Assembly: GCA_001829495.1 (NCBI GenBank)
Contig: MIBJ01000018.1
Location: 1 to 46,262 of the forward strand
Source: Spirochaetes bacterium RBG_16_49_21
GTDB taxonomy: Bacteria; Spirochaetota; UBA4802; UBA5550
Length of the DNA stretch: 46,262 bases
Direction of reading: 5' to 3'
Positions 42,694 through 46,262 of the stretch are shown piece after piece. A model generated the notes under the pieces. The model did not search any database and was not told the DNA's origin. It was given only the letters and a program-made list of their open reading frames with translations. The position numbers were made by a program, and so were the translations under genes. Each line of letters begins with the position of its first letter. Positions within the stretch are counted from its first letter, which is position 1.

Positions 42694-43458
42694 ATGTACC
42701 ATATAACCATCAGATTCTACGAAGAGCTCAACGATTTTCTCAAGCAGGATTATAAAAAGCGCGATTTCGAATTTTCCTTTAAGGACAGGCGGTCGGTTAA
42801 GGACTTGATCGAATCGCTCGGCGTGCCCCATGTCGAGGTGGACCTCATCCTGGTGAACGGTACGTCGGTTGACTTTTCTTATATCGTCCAGGAGCATGAC
42901 CGGATCAGCGTCTACCCCGTGTTTGAAACGCTTTCCATAGCAGCAGTGACGCGGCTCCGTCCCGTTCCCTTGCGGGATCCCCGCTTTATTTTGGATGTGC
43001 ATCTGCACAAGCTCGCCCGGCGCATGAGGCTTCTGGGATTTGACGTGGATTATCATGCACGGAGGGACGATGCGCAGCTTGCGGAAATATCCGAGCTCGA
43101 AAACAGGATTCTCCTGAGCAGGGACCGTCAGCTCATGATGCGGAGGAGGATATCGCGCGGTATGTATGTGCGGAATACGGATCCGGAAAAGCAGCTCGCC
43201 GAGATACTGGACCGACTCGACCTGTGGGAGCGGTGCCGGCCCTTTACCCGTTGCATCGAATGTAACGGGACGATCAAAAGCATCGATGTGGATGATCCCC
43301 AAGCGGCGGAAATCAGGGAACAAATTCCGCCCGGCGTGTATTCATGGTGCCGCGAGTATTACCGGTGCGCGGGCTGCAACAGGCTCTACTGGAAAGGGAG
43401 CCATTACGAGAAGTTGAGGAGGCGGGTGGAGGGGATACTGTCTCACCGGTCGATTTAG
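42694..43458 (+). CDS. Mut7-C RNase-domain protein with N-terminal ubiquitin-like domain
   Basis: The 254-residue protein begins with a MoaD/ubiquitin-like beta-grasp domain (about 1-80), followed by a Mut7-C PIN-like domain ('RDPRFILDVHLHKLARRMRLLGFD' at about 95-118; 'LLSRDRQLM'). A C-terminal zinc ribbon uses CIECNG and CAGCNRLYWKGSHY. Mut7-C is a predicted RNase linked to RNA or tRNA processing. The Ub-Mut7-C fusion is a known bacterial architecture without a settled substrate. The position between guaB and tadA fits RNA-related housekeeping. The start ATG at 42694 lies behind AAAGAG. Confidence 0.88.
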   Translation: MYHITIRFYEELNDFLKQDYKKRDFEFSFKDRRSVKDLIESLGVPHVEVDLILVNGTSVDFSYIVQEHDRISVYPVFETLSIAAVTRLRPVPLRDPRFILDVHLHKLARRMRLLGFDVDYHARRDDAQLAEISELENRILLSRDRQLMMRRRISRGMYVRNTDPEKQLAEILDRLDLWERCRPFTRCIECNGTIKSIDVDDPQAAEIREQIPPGVYSWCREYYRCAGCNRLYWKGSHYEKLRRRVEGILSHRSI

Positions 43459-43486
43459 GTTGGACTCGTTTCCCTCTGAATCTTTC

Positions 43487-43948
43487 ATGAACGAGATTGA
43501 ATTCATGCGTATGGCACTCGTGGAAGCGCGCGAGGCCTTCTCCCGCGGCGAGGTTCCCGTGGGCGCCGTAATCGTTAAAGAGGGTGAAATAATCACCGCG
43601 GCCCGCAATGAAAACCGGGAAACGAGCAATCCCGTGCGCCATGCCGAAATCATCGCCATCGAGAAGGCCTGCGCTGCCGTCGGCAACGAGCGGCTTACGG
43701 ACTGCGACCTATACGTCACCAAGGAGCCCTGCGCCATGTGCGCCGGCGCCATTGTGCACGCGCGGATACGGAGGCTCGTCATCGGCACGCGGGATCGGCG
43801 GTACGGAGCCTGCGGCACCGTGCTGTCCGTATGCGGGAATCGATCGCTCAACCACCTGCCTCAGATCGAATTCGGCGTTCTCGAGCAGGAGGCTGCGGGT
43901 CTGATGAAAGATTTTTTTTCTTTACGACGGAACGGCAATAATGCGTAA
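43487..43948 (+). CDS. tadA: tRNA-specific adenosine deaminase TadA
   Basis: This enzyme converts A34 to inosine in tRNA-Arg. The 153-residue product has the zinc site HAE (His52, Glu54 as proton shuttle) and PCAMC (Cys82, Cys85). The N-terminus FMRMALVEAREAFSRGEVPV is typical. The start chosen is the ATG at 43487; a TTG at 43460, two bases after the preceding stop, is an in-frame alternative. It overlaps an in-frame ATG of the next gene by eight bases, but the better start for that gene lies downstream. Confidence 0.95.
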   Translation: MNEIEFMRMALVEAREAFSRGEVPVGAVIVKEGEIITAARNENRETSNPVRHAEIIAIEKACAAVGNERLTDCDLYVTKEPCAMCAGAIVHARIRRLVIGTRDRRYGACGTVLSVCGNRSLNHLPQIEFGVLEQEAAGLMKDFFSLRRNGNNA

Positions 43949-43970
43949 TTATTCTAATGGAGGTTTTTTC

Positions 43971-44399
43971 ATGTCTGTTCAAAAGCCATCAATTCTAAGG
44001 ATGCTGTCCATTCTTGCCATCATCATCGGCGTCTATATACTTGTCCGGGGAGGATTATTGACTTACGAGAGCATCAGGTCGTGGGCCTCCGGTTTCAGCG
44101 ACATATTCGAATTATGCATCGGGGTACTGAGCGCCGCTTTCGGGATTTTTGCTCTCATGAGCGGAATCTCGGTTCTCCGCTCCAGGCCGGGCTGCATTGA
44201 ACTGCTGAAAAAGTATGCAATAACCTTAGTCGCGTACCAGATTATCTGGATCATCTTCACCGTCACATCAGGGAGAATAGTAGGGTGGGGGAGCGTTCTT
44301 CTGGACAGTGCCGTGGGTATAGGAACGTTCGCGTGCATCATCATGAATGTGGAAGTCAGGAATTACCCGGGGTCCGGCGGGCCGGAGCCGGATCAATAA
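43971..44399 (+). CDS. Small four-helix membrane protein of unknown function
   Basis: The 142-residue product is not recognised. The ATG at 43971 is preceded by TGGAGG at seven bases; the upstream ATG at 43941 is less likely. Four hydrophobic segments (about 9-32, 42-68, 77-103 and 108-130) and a short polar tail (GSGGPEPDQ) are seen. No motif points to a function. It lies 22 bases after tadA and 25 bases before the pseudo-receiver gene on the same strand. Confidence 0.75.
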   Translation: MSVQKPSILRMLSILAIIIGVYILVRGGLLTYESIRSWASGFSDIFELCIGVLSAAFGIFALMSGISVLRSRPGCIELLKKYAITLVAYQIIWIIFTVTSGRIVGWGSVLLDSAVGIGTFACIIMNVEVRNYPGSGGPEPDQ

Positions 44400-44424
44400 A
44401 CGGCGAAGCGACATACAAAAGATC

Positions 44425-45414
44425 ATGAAACAACTGATCCTTGCCACAACAAAGAACTTTCTCTATCGGGAAGAGCTCGTTAGAAACGGCTACTCGGTAA
44501 CCGAATACAACCTGCCGGTTCCTGAATCCGGGATGGAGGAGATTGAGAGCCTTGAATCATCTCGAATCTGCATAGCCGAGGTCTCTGAGGAGATAGTCAA
44601 TTCAAACAGCCGCCTCTTCGACGTATTGCGGAAAAAGGGAAAAATTTTATGCCTTTCCGGGCAGATCAGCAATACGGTAAAAAAATTTTTATTGGATCAC
44701 GGCATTTCCGATCTGCTGCAGAATCCTTCGGCAGACCGGCTCATGCCGTATGTGAGAATCATGAGCGAAAAAACCCTCGGCCGTTCAGGCTCAATGGTGA
44801 TTCTGGACGATAGTGATGCAGCCAAGGAGGTTCTTAAGAATATTATTACACGCTTCGATTACCAGCCGGTTTTTATAGCCTCAGTGGAAGAGCTGTTTTG
44901 CTCCGCATTAAATTCCGGCGTGCGATTTGTCCTCGTCAATCTGAGCGCCCGATCGCTTGACCTGAACGGTCTGGTGAAAAAATTCTATGCGTGCCAGCAC
45001 TCTACCACGATCCCCGTGCTTGTGTATAAGGATATGAGGGAGGGCCTGTTCGTGCATGAGCTGGTAAGCGGCCTTAACCGGGTGACGAGATTTATTTTGA
45101 GCCTGGATGAGCTTTTCAGCTTCCTGGTCGATGTTCTGTTTAAAAAAGAGATGATCCCGCTCCTGGCATCGCTGAAGAAGTCGTCCGATTTTGATCATTG
45201 TTCATCCTATGCTGATGAGACGGTGAGCCGGATATTTTTCATGAATGAAAAAAGCATATTTAACCAGGCTAATATCCTGACTGAAAAAAATTTTAACGAG
45301 ATGATGCGCCTTATCCGCGCAATGGAGACAACGCTTCTCAAGGTTTTTGGACTGAGATGGCTGAAAATAGAGGCTGATAACAAGGGAATCAGTACTGCGG
45401 GAAAGGGGGAATGA
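44425..45414 (+). CDS. Receiver-like protein lacking the phosphoacceptor aspartate
   Basis: The product is 329 residues. The middle (about 123-205) has the CheY-like order: acidic pair LDDSD (128-131), helix, the beta3 strand VLVNLSA where Asp is replaced by Asn172, and a late 'IPVLVYKD' with Lys202. The first 110 residues may be a second, more degenerate receiver ('SSRICIAEV', 'GKILCLSGQ'). The C-terminus is helical, and no output domain is recognised. It is likely a phosphorylation-independent signalling or scaffold protein. The start is the ATG at 44425. It overlaps the convergent cytochrome gene by 26 bases. Confidence 0.65.
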   Translation: MKQLILATTKNFLYREELVRNGYSVTEYNLPVPESGMEEIESLESSRICIAEVSEEIVNSNSRLFDVLRKKGKILCLSGQISNTVKKFLLDHGISDLLQNPSADRLMPYVRIMSEKTLGRSGSMVILDDSDAAKEVLKNIITRFDYQPVFIASVEELFCSALNSGVRFVLVNLSARSLDLNGLVKKFYACQHSTTIPVLVYKDMREGLFVHELVSGLNRVTRFILSLDELFSFLVDVLFKKEMIPLLASLKKSSDFDHCSSYADETVSRIFFMNEKSIFNQANILTEKNFNEMMRLIRAMETTLLKVFGLRWLKIEADNKGISTAGKGE

Positions 45415-46069
45415 GCTGGTGTTTAAGCACAAGCTCCCCCTTTTTCATGTCGGAAATTACCTGAAGGGAAATCAACTGGCGGTATATCTCCTTTGGATCA
45501 GCGGGAAAACAGGGGCGCTTGTTGTTGTGGCAGTGGAGGCAGAGTTTTTCGCGCTGTTTTATTTTTTTTATGCCCAGAACCGGATACATTCCGTATTTTT
45601 GAGCGGTTTCATAACCGCCCTGCCGGTTGAGGGCATTGGCATGCCTGCCGTATTCATAATAATCGCCGCCCGGTCCGTGGCACGCTTCGCATCCCACCCC
45701 TTCCTTCTTGACCCTTTCGTCCCTTCCCCCGCCGGTTGTATGGCATTTCAGGCATCTCAAGTCCTCGGAAGGATTACTTATTGATAATTTTGCCCCTATG
45801 GCCAGGCCGCTTTCTTTTTTCAAGATCAATACGGCCTTTGCATGAGGCGTCCGCAGCCAATCATCGTACTGGTTTCCGATGCTTTCCGCCGCATGGCATT
45901 CGGCGCATACGCTGCTTCCCACATATGAGTGTCCCGTTGTTCCCGAGACGAGCGCCCTGTCGAACGACATGACGGCAATCAACGCGGCAATGGGGATGAG
46001 GCTATAAATCAGTAGTATTTGCATACCGGCCATGGCAGTGTACCGTAAATGTTTGCACAAGGCACTCAT
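45389..46069 (-). CDS. Tetraheme cytochrome c (c554-like)
   Basis: The 226-residue product has an N-terminal membrane segment or signal (about 15-34, after Lys6 and Arg9) and four CXXCH heme sites: CAECH, CLKCH, CEACH and CLHCH. Extra His in RTPHAK and GRHANA can be distal ligands. The layout matches cytochrome c554/multiheme electron carriers on the periplasmic side. The start is taken at 46069 because the longer form supplies the positive n-region; ATGs at 46033 and 46024 are alternatives, and no ribosome-binding site decides. It suggests respiratory electron transfer, but the partner is not in the window. Confidence 0.85.
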   Translation of the reverse strand: MSALCKHLRYTAMAGMQILLIYSLIPIAALIAVMSFDRALVSGTTGHSYVGSSVCAECHAAESIGNQYDDWLRTPHAKAVLILKKESGLAIGAKLSISNPSEDLRCLKCHTTGGGRDERVKKEGVGCEACHGPGGDYYEYGRHANALNRQGGYETAQKYGMYPVLGIKKIKQREKLCLHCHNNKRPCFPADPKEIYRQLISLQVISDMKKGELVLKHQLIPPFPQY

Positions 46070-46112
46070 TAGTCAAGAGATATTACTACATGATTATCTT
46101 TAGGAGTTTGAA

Positions 46113-46262
46113 TTAAATTTCGGGAAAATGGGAGTGCAGTGTAATCTCATTCAGCAGGACTAATGGCGCAACTTCCCCCCTTGCGAAGCTGATCTTTACC
46201 CATAACCTGCCGTACTGGACACGGGTATTTTTTCCTTTATAAAAGAGACCATTACTTTCCAC
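46113..46262 (-). CDS. Possible C-terminal fragment of a gene running off the window
   Basis: On the minus strand the frame is open from the window edge to TAA at 46113-46115, giving 49 residues (ending LLNEITLHSHFPEI) with a YGRLWVKISFARGE segment. The length alone is weak evidence, but the codons look normal and the frame has no stop. No family is recognised. Confidence 0.3.
   Translation of the reverse strand: MESNGLFYKGKNTRVQYGRLWVKISFARGEVAPLVLLNEITLHSHFPEI

Overview
The window reads as chromosomal DNA of a diderm, moderately GC-rich bacterium, most likely a spirochaete (Spirochaetota, possibly the Leptospira side) or a close environmental relative. The evidence is gene order and style, not a marker gene. 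The run ispE - tRNA-Gln - single-domain glmU - prs - rplY - pth resembles spirochaete organisation as I remember it. Lipoprotein signals have loose lipoboxes, HEAT and TPR envelope proteins are common, and there is a patatin-POTRA-barrel outer-membrane protein. Assignment is inference; no rRNA is present.

Layout. 1-4.5 kb: a repeat-framed leader, holA, a membrane protein, and on the minus strand a PlpD-like patatin autotransporter. 4.6-9.9 kb: typA, then a minus operon plsC - tldD - pmbA. 9.9-11.1 kb: a nested repeat element, one small strong-RBS gene and AT-rich DNA with an orphan hairpin. 11.1-14 kb: a 43-codon ORF, a TetR regulator, a secreted HEAT protein and an unknown protein. 14-17.4 kb: carA, a FecR-type lipoprotein, a DinB-fold protein and a HAD phosphatase. 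17.5-21.7 kb: the ispE-to-pth core run. 21.7-26.5 kb: envelope proteins including a lytic transglycosylase. 26.6-28.9 kb: a metallo-beta-lactamase-fold hydrolase and an acyl-CoA dehydrogenase. 29.1-33 kb: a tightly coupled minus-strand operon of a lamin-tail protein, a beta-barrel protein with C-terminal helix-hairpin-helix motifs, and a second barrel protein. 33.2-36.9 kb: unknowns, dtd and trxA. 36.9-40.1 kb: a 1084-residue protein with two discoidin-like domains, fifteen 32-residue tail-fibre-like repeats and a spike-like C-terminus. 40.2-40.6 kb: a DUF559 nuclease gene fitted exactly between long inverted repeats. 40.7-44.4 kb: a cysteine-cluster protein, guaB, a Mut7-C protein, tadA and a membrane protein. 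44.4-46.3 kb: a pseudo-receiver protein, a tetraheme cytochrome c and a gene fragment at the edge.

The most interesting points are: (1) the DUF559 unit, whose ribosome-binding site and C-terminal codons lie in its own inverted repeats, together with gene-less and nested relatives of the same architecture elsewhere in the window; (2) the lamin-tail / barrel-HhH / barrel operon, a candidate outer-membrane DNA-handling system; (3) the tail-fibre-like adhesin with no phage around it; (4) a Pth homologue lacking the catalytic histidine; and (5) a glmU that can only be complete if it starts at AUU.
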